A stretch of DNA of 64,000 nucleotides, taken from Bradyrhizobium aeschynomenes (GTDB lineage Bacteria; Pseudomonadota; Alphaproteobacteria; Rhizobiales; Xanthobacteraceae). Shown one piece after another: positions 25,534-35,845 of this stretch. The notes under the pieces are model-generated. The model did not search any database. It saw only the letters and a program-made list of their open reading frames with translations, and was not told where the DNA came from. The position numbers and the translations under genes were made by a program. The DNA lies in contig NZ_JABFDM010000010.1 in the NCBI RefSeq assembly GCF_013178945.1, forward strand, positions 62,001 through 126,000. Direction: 5' to 3'. The stretch's first letter is position 1, and every line of letters starts with the position of its first letter.

Positions 25534-26142
25534 TTATCTGCCGAGGATGAATTCTTCGACGTCGCGCAGCTGCTCCTTGCCGAAGAACATCTCGTTGCCC
25601 ACGAAGAAGGTCGGCGAGCCGAACGCGCCGCGCTCGACGGCGCGCTGCGTGTTCTCGACCAGCTTCGCCTTCACCTCCGGCTCCTGGGCGCGGGCGAACA
25701 GTCTGGCGCCGTCGAGCCCGGACGATGTGATGGCAGCGATCGCGATCTCGGGATCGTCCATCTTCTTCGGCTCGCGCCACATGTGGTGGAACGCCGCGTC
25801 GACATAGTGCTCGAACACGCCCTCGAGCTGGGCGGCGATCGCGGCGCGCATCAGGTTCAGCGTGTTGACCGGGAAGTTCGGGTTCCAGACCCAGGGCTGC
25901 ACATGGTAGCGCTTGAGGAAGCGCTGGGTCTCGATCTCGTGAAACTCGCGCTTGTTCTTGATGCCGGCGAGCGACTCGGCCGGCGATTTGTTGTTGGTCG
26001 CCTTGAAGATGCCGCCGAGCAGCACCGGCACATAGTAGAACTGGACGCCGATGCGCTGGACGATGGCCGGGATCGCCTCATGGCTCAGGAAAGCGTTCGG
26101 ACTGCCGAAGTCGAACAGGAACTCTGGTGCAGGTCGGCTCAT
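25534..26142 (-). CDS. 2-hydroxychromene-2-carboxylate isomerase family protein (DsbA-like, kappa GST)
   Basis: 202 residues, DsbA/kappa-GST fold. The N terminus FLFDFGSPNAFL has the glutathione-binding serine (Ser14) instead of a CxxC, which marks the HCCA isomerase family. FKATNNKSPAE and GAFGSPTFFVGNEMFFGKEQL are further family marks. The reference enzyme isomerises a naphthalene-degradation intermediate with glutathione. No aromatic degradation genes are nearby, so the in vivo role is open. Same strand as the SDR gene. Confidence 0.9.
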   Translation of the reverse strand: MSRPAPEFLFDFGSPNAFLSHEAIPAIVQRIGVQFYYVPVLLGGIFKATNNKSPAESLAGIKNKREFHEIETQRFLKRYHVQPWVWNPNFPVNTLNLMRAAIAAQLEGVFEHYVDAAFHHMWREPKKMDDPEIAIAAITSSGLDGARLFARAQEPEVKAKLVENTQRAVERGAFGSPTFFVGNEMFFGKEQLRDVEEFILGR

Positions 26143-26237
26143 GGGCGGTTTCCTCGGAGGTTTTGCACATTGTGGTCCAGCGCCGCGGCGGCGTCCAGAG
26201 CTTTATGATGATCGTCATATTGCAGCTCGCCGGCGCT

Positions 26238-27584
26238 TCAGATCATCCGCTCCACCGTCCGTTTGCGCCAGACCAGCAGATAATAGCTCATCTGCAGCAG
26301 CATCATGGTTGCGAACGTGACGGGATAGGCGAGCCAGACCCCGTCGAGGCCGATGCTGCGGCTGAGCCACGTCGCGACCGGCACCTCGACGGCGATGATG
26401 GAGAAGGCCGAGATCGCCAGCGGCGTCCACACCGTGCCGCCCGCTCGCATCGCCGCGGAGAACGTGGTCGACAGGCCGAACAGCACCGAGCTCCACAAGA
26501 CGATATGGAGCGAGCGCTGTGCCACCTCGATCACGGCGGGGTCCGTGATGAACAACCCCATCAGGCTGCGCGAGAACAGATAGCCGAGCGCGACCAGGCC
26601 GCCGGTCAGCACCACGTTCATCTCGATCCCGGTGCGCACGATGCGGCCGATCTGCGCCGCGTTGCCGCGGCCGATCGCCTGGGCGCCGAAGATCGAGACC
26701 GAGATCGCGATCGACAGCGCCGGAAACTGCACGTAACCCAGCACCTGATTGACGGCGCCATAGGCCGCCGTGGCGTCCGAGCCGAAGCCGTTGACCAGCC
26801 CGATCAGCACCATCTCCGCCAGCGACATCACGATCATGCCGATGGCTGCGGGAATGCCGAGCCGCAGCACGATGCGCAGCAGCTTTGGATCTGGCCGCAT
26901 GCCCCTGAGGAACGCCGTATCGAACGCGAGCGGATGCTGGCGCCGACGCAGATGGAGATGGAGCAGAGTGAGCGTCAGCAGCGTCGAGATCGCCGAGGCC
27001 CAGGCCGCGCTGGCGACGCCGAGTTGGGGCGCGCCGAACCAGCCGCGGATGAACACCGGCGTCAGCACCAGCCCGAGCAGGGTCGAGGCGGCCAGCGCGG
27101 CGAGCGGCGTCACGGTATCGCCGACTGCGCGCAGCTGCGACGACAGCATGATGTAGGCAAACGTCAGCGGCATCGTGATCATCATGATGCGGGCGTAGCT
27201 CGCGGCGGCATCGAGGATGTTGGCGGGCGCGGCGAGCGCGGTCAGCAGTTCGCGGCTGTAGAGGCCGCCGAGCGCGATCAGGCCGGCGAGCAGCAGCGTG
27301 ATGGTCAACGTCGTGCCGGCAATCGCCTTCACTTTCAGGATCTCCCTGGCGCCCCAGGCCTGGCCGATCAAAACGCTGGCGCCGGAGCCGAGACCCATGA
27401 CGAAGGCGACGAAGAAGAACATCGCCGGGAAGAACACCGACACCGCGGCGAGCGCGTCGACGCCGATCATCTGGCCGAGATAGACGTTGTTGATGGTGCC
27501 GAACAGCGATTGCAGGATGTTGCTCAGCATCATCGGTGCGAGGAACGTCAGGAACGGCTTGCGGAGAGGCGCGGGAGTTGACAC
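26238..27584 (-). CDS. MATE family efflux transporter
   Basis: 448 residues, twelve predicted spans in two homologous halves. PMMLSNILQSLFGTINNVYLGQMIG and GSGASVLIGQAWGARE in the first half, and IPAAIGMIVMSLAEMVLIGLVNGFG and FGAQAIGRGN in the second, are typical of NorM/DinF MATE antiporters. They export cationic drugs or metabolites using Na+ or H+. No regulator adjoins it. Substrate not predictable. Confidence 0.93.
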   Translation of the reverse strand: MSTPAPLRKPFLTFLAPMMLSNILQSLFGTINNVYLGQMIGVDALAAVSVFFPAMFFFVAFVMGLGSGASVLIGQAWGAREILKVKAIAGTTLTITLLLAGLIALGGLYSRELLTALAAPANILDAAASYARIMMITMPLTFAYIMLSSQLRAVGDTVTPLAALAASTLLGLVLTPVFIRGWFGAPQLGVASAAWASAISTLLTLTLLHLHLRRRQHPLAFDTAFLRGMRPDPKLLRIVLRLGIPAAIGMIVMSLAEMVLIGLVNGFGSDATAAYGAVNQVLGYVQFPALSIAISVSIFGAQAIGRGNAAQIGRIVRTGIEMNVVLTGGLVALGYLFSRSLMGLFITDPAVIEVAQRSLHIVLWSSVLFGLSTTFSAAMRAGGTVWTPLAISAFSIIAVEVPVATWLSRSIGLDGVWLAYPVTFATMMLLQMSYYLLVWRKRTVERMI

Positions 27585-27694
27585 GGCATGGGTCCGTCGG
27601 CCGACCTGCTATCGAGGCGCAGCCGCGTTGAAGGAATTGAAGCGAGAGCGGGCCGCGGACGGCCGCTCTCGCTGGCGCTCTTGGGCAGCGGCAC

Positions 27695-28273
27695 TCAGTC
27701 CGCGCGGTGACGATGGGCGAGCGCCACGACATGGTCGCGGATGTCGGCCGGCCAGTCCGCGATCAGGGCGGCGAGGCGGCCGAGATCCTCGGCGAAGAGC
27801 GCCCGCGACGCCTCCTCGAACCCCGGCAGGTCGCTGCCGATCGCCGACATCACATGATAGGCGGCATCGCGGGCCTCGCGGGCACGATCCTTGTCGCCGC
27901 TGGCGCGGCGGGCATCGTGCACCAGCTTGCGCAGCGCCACCGAGGCGCCGCCGGGCTGGGCGCTCAGCCATTCCCAGTGCTGCGGCAGCAGCGTAACCTC
28001 GCGGGCGACGACGCCGAGCTTCGGCCGGCCGCGACCGCGCGGCTCGCTCGGCGGCTCGTCGGCGGCGGCCCGCGTGTCCGCGGGGAGGCGCGCCAGGATC
28101 TCCCGGTCGCTGCCCCGCAGATCGAGGTCGATCGGACGCCCGGTGCGGTCGCTGAGGATGATCACCGCCGCGGTCGTCGCAGGGCCGTGCTTCAGCGCCA
28201 GCGCGACCTTGGGGAGCGGCCCGGCCGCGATGCGGGTGTGGCCGGCAAAGGCGGTGTAGGTATCCATGTTCAT
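27695..28273 (-). CDS. DUF2239 family protein
   Basis: 192 residues from ATG 28273 (MNMDTYTAFAGHTRIAAG), with AAGGGA just upstream. Features: an N-terminal beta-rich part with IILSDRTGRPIDLDLRG, a basic GRGRPKLGVVAREVTLLPQHWEWLSAQPGGASVALRKL region that looks like a small helix-rich nucleic-acid or protein-binding module, and a C-terminal helical part. Members of this family have no assigned function. Divergent from a glutathione S-transferase gene across an AT-rich promoter with a CCCGGG-centred palindrome. Confidence 0.85.
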   Translation of the reverse strand: MNMDTYTAFAGHTRIAAGPLPKVALALKHGPATTAAVIILSDRTGRPIDLDLRGSDREILARLPADTRAAADEPPSEPRGRGRPKLGVVAREVTLLPQHWEWLSAQPGGASVALRKLVHDARRASGDKDRAREARDAAYHVMSAIGSDLPGFEEASRALFAEDLGRLAALIADWPADIRDHVVALAHRHRAD

Positions 28274-28295
28274 CAATCCCTTCGGAGGAGATCAA

Positions 28296-28336
28296 TTAAG
28301 CCCGGATAAAAATATTTGTCAATATTACCCGGGTAA
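28296..28336. promoter_or_regulatory. Candidate paired operator in the DUF2239/GST divergent promoter
   Basis: A perfect 12-bp palindrome TTACCCGGGTAA at 28325-28336 and a degenerate copy TTAAGCCCGGATAA at 28296-28309, centres about 28 bp apart. Both are set in a strikingly AT-rich stretch. No regulator gene is adjacent, so the binding protein is encoded elsewhere. Confidence 0.6.
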
Positions 28337-28433
28337 ATATACGGACATTCTGGAGCGCATCCCATGCCTCGCCGAAGCCGTTCCGTCCTGCTACGGAACA
28401 CCGCCTGCCACTCGATCTCTCCCTGGGGCCTCT

Positions 28434-29099
28434 ATGCTGACCGTTCACCATCTCAACAACTCCCGCTCGCAACGTGTGCTCTGGCTGCTCGAGGAACTCG
28501 GCCTGCCCTATGAGATCATCCGCTACGAGCGCCAGCCCGACATGCGCGCGCCAAAGGAGCTGCGCGCGATTCATCCGCTCGGCAAGTCACCCGTGATCAC
28601 GGACAACGGCAACACGGTCGCGGAGTCCGGCGCCATCGTCGAATATCTGATCGAGACCTACGGCAATGGACGGCTGATCCCGCCGCCGAAGACGCCGGAG
28701 CGGCTGCGCTATTCGTACTGGCTGCACTACGCCGAGGGCTCGGCGATGCCGCTGCTGCTGCTCAAGCTGCTGTTCAACATCATGCCCAAGCGTGCCCCCG
28801 CCCTGCTGCGTCCGCTGGTGCGCAAGGTCTCCAACCAGGCGCTGACGACGCTGGTCAATCCGCAGCTCAAGCAGCATATGGCGTTCTGGGAGAGCGAGCT
28901 GCAGACCAGCGACTGGTTCGCCGGCAACGACTTCACCGCCGCCGACATCCAGATGAGCTTTCCGCTGCAGGCGGCCGCGGCGCGCGGCGGCCTGGAGCAG
29001 GGCCATCCGCGCGCGATGGACTGGCTCGCCCGTATCGAGGCGCGGCCGGCCTACAAGATCGCGCTGGAAAAAGGCGGGCCCTACGAAGTGGGTCGCTGA
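28434..29099 (+). CDS. Glutathione S-transferase
   Basis: 221 residues from ATG 28434 (MLTVHHLNNSRSQRVLWLLEEL). The N-terminal thioredoxin-like domain holds the catalytic Ser/Asn of NNSRSQR and the glutathione-binding P-V-I and ESGAIVEYL motifs at about 55-75. The C-terminal helical domain has the conserved GNDFTAADIQMSFPL. It conjugates or isomerises substrates with glutathione in the cytosol. Divergent from DUF2239; a shared operator region suggests co-regulation. Confidence 0.93.
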   Translation: MLTVHHLNNSRSQRVLWLLEELGLPYEIIRYERQPDMRAPKELRAIHPLGKSPVITDNGNTVAESGAIVEYLIETYGNGRLIPPPKTPERLRYSYWLHYAEGSAMPLLLLKLLFNIMPKRAPALLRPLVRKVSNQALTTLVNPQLKQHMAFWESELQTSDWFAGNDFTAADIQMSFPLQAAAARGGLEQGHPRAMDWLARIEARPAYKIALEKGGPYEVGR

Positions 29100-29102
29100 G
29101 CG

Positions 29103-30509
29103 CTACTTCGCGGCGGTCGCCGGCGATTCGGTCGCGGCGATCACCTCGCGCACCAGCCGCGCGACGCCCTTGATGTCTCCGTCAGGATCGACGGAATCGC
29201 CGAGCCGAACCACGACCATGCGCTGGCTCGGCATGATCACCAGGCGCTGGCCGAGCAGGCCGAAGGCGAAGAAGGCGTCCGCGGGAATGCCGGCGCGGGC
29301 GCGGCCCAGCGCGTTGGCGTGCTGGCTGCGATTAGTCCACAGCCCGGCGCCATAGTCGGTGTCGAGCGTTGCGGTCGCCGACATCGCCACCCACCCCTCG
29401 GGCAGGATCCGCGTGTCGCCGGCAACGCCATCGCCAAGATAGAGCAGCCCGAGTCTCGCCCAGTCGCGCGCGCTCGCCAGCATGTTGGCGTGACCCTGCA
29501 ACGTTCCGGTGCCGTCATATTGCAGCGTCGCGCTGCGCATGCCGAGCGGGTTGAACAGCTCGCGCCAGGCGAGCTCGATGGCCTGCTCCGGCCCGCCGGC
29601 GACATCCCGGATGATGCGGGCCAGGATCTGCGTGCTCGCGCTCGAATAGGCCCAGCGGTGACCCGGCGGCGCGATCAACGGCGCATGGACGGCAAAGGCC
29701 GCCATGTCACGATGGATCTCCATCTGGCTCGACGGATCGAAGCCCGAATTGGTCTCGTCCAGCGCCAGCCCTGATGTCATGCGCATCAACTGCTCGATGG
29801 TGATTGCGTGCCGGCCATTCCCGGAATCGCGCCATTCCGCGACCGGTGCCGGCATCGACGGGCTGAGCTTGCCCTGCCGCGTGAGGACCCCGAGCAGTGC
29901 GTTGGTGACCGTCTTCGTCATCGAGAAGCCGATCAGCGGCGTATCGACGCCGATGTTCGGGGCATAGCGTTCCGCGATCAGCCGGCCGTCCTTGATGACG
30001 ACGACCGCCTTGGTGCGCCGGAACGGCGGATTGGCCGGCTCCTCGAAGGCGTGATCGAGTGCGGTCTTGAGGGCGGGCTCGGTAGGTTCCACCGTGCTTG
30101 GTTGCGCAAAATCAGGCAGCGCCGGCGCCGGCCCGGCGGTGCGCAAGGCGCCGACGTCGCTGTGCGGCACGTAAGGCGGCTTCTGGCCTTGCGGCGATAC
30201 GCAGCCGAGCCCGTCATGAAACGTCGCGCGGGTGGCGTGCAGGCCGAGCAGCGAGGCTTCCACCATCCGCATGTCGGTTTCGACGCGGTAGCGCATCACG
30301 GCGCGCAAGCGGCGCAGGCCGGGGCGCTCCATCGTTTCCGCGAACACGGTGTGCGGATCGAGGCCGGAGACGAACGTCTTGGCGCAGATCATCTGCGCCA
30401 CCGCCGTCGTCGCCGCGCGCAGCGCCCGGTCGGGCCGATAGGTCAGCCAGCCCGCCACCAGCAGACCCGCAAACACCAGGAGACCGACCGAAAATCTTCG
30501 CAAGTTCAC
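29103..30509 (-). CDS. Membrane-anchored serine hydrolase (beta-lactamase class C family)
   Basis: About 468 residues from GTG 30509; an upstream ATG at 30614 would add 35 unrelated residues. An N-terminal anchor (VGLLVFAGLLVAGWL) is followed by a periplasmic domain. The SxxK motif is SMTK and the second motif tyrosine lies in RWAYSSAST. This matches the beta-lactamase/6-aminohexanoate hydrolase (EstB-like) group, not a dedicated resistance enzyme. Substrate unknown. The start codon is uncertain. Convergent with the GST gene, three bases between the two coding regions. Confidence 0.82.
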   Translation of the reverse strand: MNLRRFSVGLLVFAGLLVAGWLTYRPDRALRAATTAVAQMICAKTFVSGLDPHTVFAETMERPGLRRLRAVMRYRVETDMRMVEASLLGLHATRATFHDGLGCVSPQGQKPPYVPHSDVGALRTAGPAPALPDFAQPSTVEPTEPALKTALDHAFEEPANPPFRRTKAVVVIKDGRLIAERYAPNIGVDTPLIGFSMTKTVTNALLGVLTRQGKLSPSMPAPVAEWRDSGNGRHAITIEQLMRMTSGLALDETNSGFDPSSQMEIHRDMAAFAVHAPLIAPPGHRWAYSSASTQILARIIRDVAGGPEQAIELAWRELFNPLGMRSATLQYDGTGTLQGHANMLASARDWARLGLLYLGDGVAGDTRILPEGWVAMSATATLDTDYGAGLWTNRSQHANALGRARAGIPADAFFAFGLLGQRLVIMPSQRMVVVRLGDSVDPDGDIKGVARLVREVIAATESPATAAK

Positions 30510-30693
30510 CAGAACGCCTGAATCGTTTCTGCGAGCGAGCCACGCTGCGCCCTGGCATTCTTCTAACCCGGCTTCGGCACCTCGCCAACGGAAGGACACG
30601 GTGGAACGCCCCAACGGGGCGGCGGCAAATCGTCATCCGGGGCAACGACATCCGGCATGGCGCGGAACCGCCACGCCGCTATCCGCACTGGCA

Positions 30694-32463
<1,770 letters not shown>

Positions 32464-32563
32464 GGAGATTCTGCCGATGCTGACATCCGCCTGGGACGAT
32501 CGGATGTTATAGGGCCCCGTCGCCGGCGTAAAACGCGACACCGTGATCCCAGGGGATTTTCGC

Positions 32564-33973
32564 ATGGCCGTCACCACGATCGAGACCACCGATGCGGCTG
32601 ACGGCCGAACCTATCCGGGACGGGCGGCCGTCGTCAGCTGGATCTTCTTCGATTGGGCCACGCAGCCCTACTTCACGCTGATCACGACCTTCGTCTTCGC
32701 GCCCTATTTCGCCGCCCACGTCGCGCCCGATGCGGCGAGCGGTCAGGCGCTGTGGGGCTTTGCGACGGCCGCGGCCGGCATCGTCATCGCGCTGCTGTCA
32801 CCGCTGCTCGGCGCCATCGCCGATGCGACCGGACGGCGCAAGCCGTGGATTGCCGCGTTCGGGGCGATGCTGGTGATCGGCTCTGGCCTGATGTGGATCG
32901 GGCGGCCCGGCGCACCCGAACTGATTCCGCAGCTGCTCGCGGCCTACGTGATCGCCACCATCGGCGTCGAATTCGCGACCGTGTTCAACAATGCGATGAT
33001 GCCGACCCTGGTGCCGCCGGAGCGCATCGGCCGCCTGTCCGGCACCGGCTGGGCCACCGGCTATGTCGGCGGCATTCTCTCGCTGATCATCGTGCTCGGT
33101 TTTCTCGCGGCGAATCCGGACAGCGGCCGCACCTTGTTCGGACACACGCCGCTGTTCGGGCTCGATCCGGCGACGCATGAGGGCGACCGCATCTCCGGGC
33201 CGCTCACCGGCCTCTGGTTCATCGTCTTCGTACTGCCGATGTTTCTGTTCACGCCGGATTTTCCGGCGCGGCACCGGCTCGGCGCGGCCGTGCGCGAAGG
33301 CCTCGATCAATTGAAGAAGACGTTGCGCAGCCTGCCGCAGCAGCGCGACATCGCGCTCTTCCTGCTCGCCAACATGATCTACACCGACGGCCTGGTGTCG
33401 CTGTTCGCATTCGGCGGCATCTATGCCGCGGGGACGTTCGGCTGGAACACGATCCAGATCGGCACCTTCGGCATCATCCTCGCCGCCGCCGGCACGTTCG
33501 GCGGCTGGCTCGGCGGCAAGCTCGATGACCGGCTCGGGCCGAAGCGGGTGATCGCCGGCAGCATGAGCCTGCTGCTGCTCGCGATCATCGCGATCCTCCT
33601 GGTCAGCCGGGATTCGATCCTGTTCATTCCGGTCGCGCCGGCCTCGCCCGGAGGCCCGCTGTTCGGCTCGTGGCCCGAGCGCGCCTACCTGCTGCTCGGT
33701 TGCGTCATGGGCGCCTGCGGCGCGCCGCTGCAGGCGGCCTCGCGCTCGCTGCTGATCCGGATGGTGCCGCGCGACCGTGTCGCGCAGTATTTCGGCCTGT
33801 TCGCGCTGACGGGCAAGGTCACGTCATTCATCGGCCCGCTGCTGATCGGCATCATCACCGCGGCGACCGCGAGCCAGAAGGCCGGCATGGCCACGCTGGT
33901 GCTGTTCTTCGCGACGGGGCTGATCCTGCTGGCGCGGGTCAACGTAGATCGACGTGCAGGGCAGGGCGCGTGA
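32564..33973 (+). CDS. UMF1-type MFS transporter (Atg22-like)
   Basis: 469 residues, twelve predicted spans, from ATG 32564 with AGGGGA nine bases before it; a GTG at 32543 is less likely. The start WIFFDWATQPYFTLITTFVFAPYF is characteristic of the vacuolar-effluxer-like UMF1 family, and LLGAIADATGRRKPW is the MFS loop 2-3 motif. Possibly an amino acid or small-metabolite exporter by analogy to yeast Atg22. Convergent with purH across a palindromic repeat. Confidence 0.88.
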   Translation: MAVTTIETTDAADGRTYPGRAAVVSWIFFDWATQPYFTLITTFVFAPYFAAHVAPDAASGQALWGFATAAAGIVIALLSPLLGAIADATGRRKPWIAAFGAMLVIGSGLMWIGRPGAPELIPQLLAAYVIATIGVEFATVFNNAMMPTLVPPERIGRLSGTGWATGYVGGILSLIIVLGFLAANPDSGRTLFGHTPLFGLDPATHEGDRISGPLTGLWFIVFVLPMFLFTPDFPARHRLGAAVREGLDQLKKTLRSLPQQRDIALFLLANMIYTDGLVSLFAFGGIYAAGTFGWNTIQIGTFGIILAAAGTFGGWLGGKLDDRLGPKRVIAGSMSLLLLAIIAILLVSRDSILFIPVAPASPGGPLFGSWPERAYLLLGCVMGACGAPLQAASRSLLIRMVPRDRVAQYFGLFALTGKVTSFIGPLLIGIITAATASQKAGMATLVLFFATGLILLARVNVDRRAGQGA

Positions 33974-33982
33974 CACTTGCCC

Positions 33983-34087
33983 CGCCGTCATTCCGGGGCG
34001 CCCGGAGGGCGAGCCCGGAATCCATACTCACGATCGTGGTGATGGATTCCGGGCCTGCGCCTTGCGGCGCATCCCGGAATGACGGCG
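33983..34087. repeat. 105-bp palindromic element between convergent genes
   Basis: Perfect 15-bp terminal inverted repeats: CGCCGTCATTCCGGG (33983-33997) and CCCGGAATGACGGCG (34073-34087), with an inner GGATTCC-type palindrome. It lies exactly between the MFS gene and purH and could act as a bidirectional terminator. A different family from the 121-bp repeat. Confidence 0.8.
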
Positions 34088-34103
34088 GAGGTTGTGGGCG
34101 CGA

Positions 34104-35696
34104 TCAGTGCCGGAAGTGCCGGACACCCGTGAGCACCATCGCGATGCCGTGCTCGTCGGCGGCCTTGATGACCTCGTCGTCTCGCACCGAGCCACCGGGC
34201 TGGATGACGGCGGTGGCGCCGGCCTCGATGCAGGCCAGCATGCCGTCGGCGAATGGGAAGAACGCGTCGGAGGCGACCACCGAGCCCTTGGTCAGCGGCT
34301 CGGCGAGCTTCAGCTCCGCCGCGGCATCGAGCGCCTTGCGGGCGGCGATGCGCGCCGAATCGACCCGGCTCATTTGTCCGGCGCCGATGCCGACGGTCGC
34401 CGAGTCCTTGGCATAGACGATGGTGTTGGACTTCACGTGCTTGGCGACGCGGAAGGCGAAGCGCAGGTCGCGCAACTCGGCGTCGGTCGGCGCGCGCCTG
34501 GTCACGACCTTCAGCGTCATGTCGTCGACCACGGCGTTGTCACGGCTCTGCACCAGCATCCCGCCGGCGACGGTCTTGGCCGTGAGGCCGGCCTCGCGCG
34601 GATCGGGCAGCGCGCCGGCCAGCAGCAGCCGCAGGTTCTTGCGGCCGGCGATGATCGCGATCGCCTCCTCGGTGGCATCGGGCGCGATGATCACCTCGGT
34701 GAAGATGCCGGTGATAGCGCGCGCGGTGGCGGCGTCGAGCTTGCGGTTCATCGCGATGATGCCGCCGAACGCCGAGGTCGAATCGCAGGCCAGCGCCTTC
34801 TGGTAGGCGGTGACGAGGTCCGGACCCTCGGCCACGCCGCACGGATTGGCGTGCTTGACGATGACGCAGGCCGCGGTGCGCGCCGGGTCGAACTCGGCGA
34901 TGCACTCATAGGCCGCATCGGTGTCGTTGATGTTGTTGTAGGACAGCTCCTTGCCCTGCAGCTGGCGCGCGGTGGCGACGCCGGGGCGCCGTCCGGGCAG
35001 CGCGTAGAACGCGGCGTGCTGATGCGGGTTCTCGCCGTAGCGCAGCGACTGGATCAGCTTGCCGCCGAAGGCGCGATAGTCCGGCGCATCGTTCTGGATG
35101 GTGGCGGCGAACCAGTTCGAGATCGCCGCGTCATAGGCGGCGGTGCGCGCATAGGCCTTGGCGGCGAGCCGGCGGCGCAGCAGCAGCGTGGTCGACCCAT
35201 CGTGGCGCGCGAGGTCCTCGAGCACGGCCTCGTAGTCGTTGACGTCGACGACGACGGCGACGTCCTCGTGGTTCTTCGACGCCGCTCGGATCATCGCCGG
35301 GCCGCCGATGTCGATGTTCTCGATGCAGTCGCTGAACGACGCGCCGCGCTCGACGGCGGCTTCGAACGGGTAGAGGTTGACGACGAGCAGGTCGATCGGA
35401 GCGATGCCGTGGGTCTTCATCGCCTCGGTGTGCTCGTCATTGCCGCGGATCGCGAGCAGGCCGCCATGCACCTTGGGATGCAACGTCTTGACGCGGCCAT
35501 CCATCATCTCGGGAAAGCCGGTGAGGTCGGACACGTCCTTCACCTTCAGGCCGGCCTCGGCGATGGCCTTGGCGGTGCCGCCGGTCGAGATCAATTCCAC
35601 GCCGCGGGCGGCGAGCGCCCGCGCGAAGTCGGTCAGGCGGGTCTTGTCGGAAACGGAAAGCAGAGCACGACGGACGGGACGAAGCTGGTTGGTCAT
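34104..35696 (-). CDS. purH: Bifunctional AICAR transformylase/IMP cyclohydrolase
   Basis: 530 residues, usual length. The N-terminal MGS-like IMP cyclohydrolase domain (about 1-200) has LISTGGTAKAI and GRVKTLHPKVHGG. The C-terminal AICAR formyltransferase domain has KHANPCGVA with the catalytic Lys-His, and SDAFFPFADG. It performs the last two steps of de novo purine synthesis. Downstream of the heparinase-like gene on the same strand. Confidence 0.97.
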   Translation of the reverse strand: MTNQLRPVRRALLSVSDKTRLTDFARALAARGVELISTGGTAKAIAEAGLKVKDVSDLTGFPEMMDGRVKTLHPKVHGGLLAIRGNDEHTEAMKTHGIAPIDLLVVNLYPFEAAVERGASFSDCIENIDIGGPAMIRAASKNHEDVAVVVDVNDYEAVLEDLARHDGSTTLLLRRRLAAKAYARTAAYDAAISNWFAATIQNDAPDYRAFGGKLIQSLRYGENPHQHAAFYALPGRRPGVATARQLQGKELSYNNINDTDAAYECIAEFDPARTAACVIVKHANPCGVAEGPDLVTAYQKALACDSTSAFGGIIAMNRKLDAATARAITGIFTEVIIAPDATEEAIAIIAGRKNLRLLLAGALPDPREAGLTAKTVAGGMLVQSRDNAVVDDMTLKVVTRRAPTDAELRDLRFAFRVAKHVKSNTIVYAKDSATVGIGAGQMSRVDSARIAARKALDAAAELKLAEPLTKGSVVASDAFFPFADGMLACIEAGATAVIQPGGSVRDDEVIKAADEHGIAMVLTGVRHFRH

Positions 35697-35845
35697 GGCG
35701 GGCAGAATCCTTGTGCAGGAGGTTCAGTTGCCCAGGCGCACGGCGGTCGATCCCGCGCTCCCCGATGGTGCTCCATCCAAAGTCGCCAGTCGCGCGAGAG
35801 CCGGGCTCATAGCAGCTTTTGCCGGCGGCGACAACGGTCTGCCGC

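Noticed and set aside
24613..26208. A 531-codon open frame on the plus strand, and similar ones over the MATE and LON/thioredoxin genes
   Set aside because: Opposite to real genes with clear motifs. No ribosome site and abnormal residue composition.
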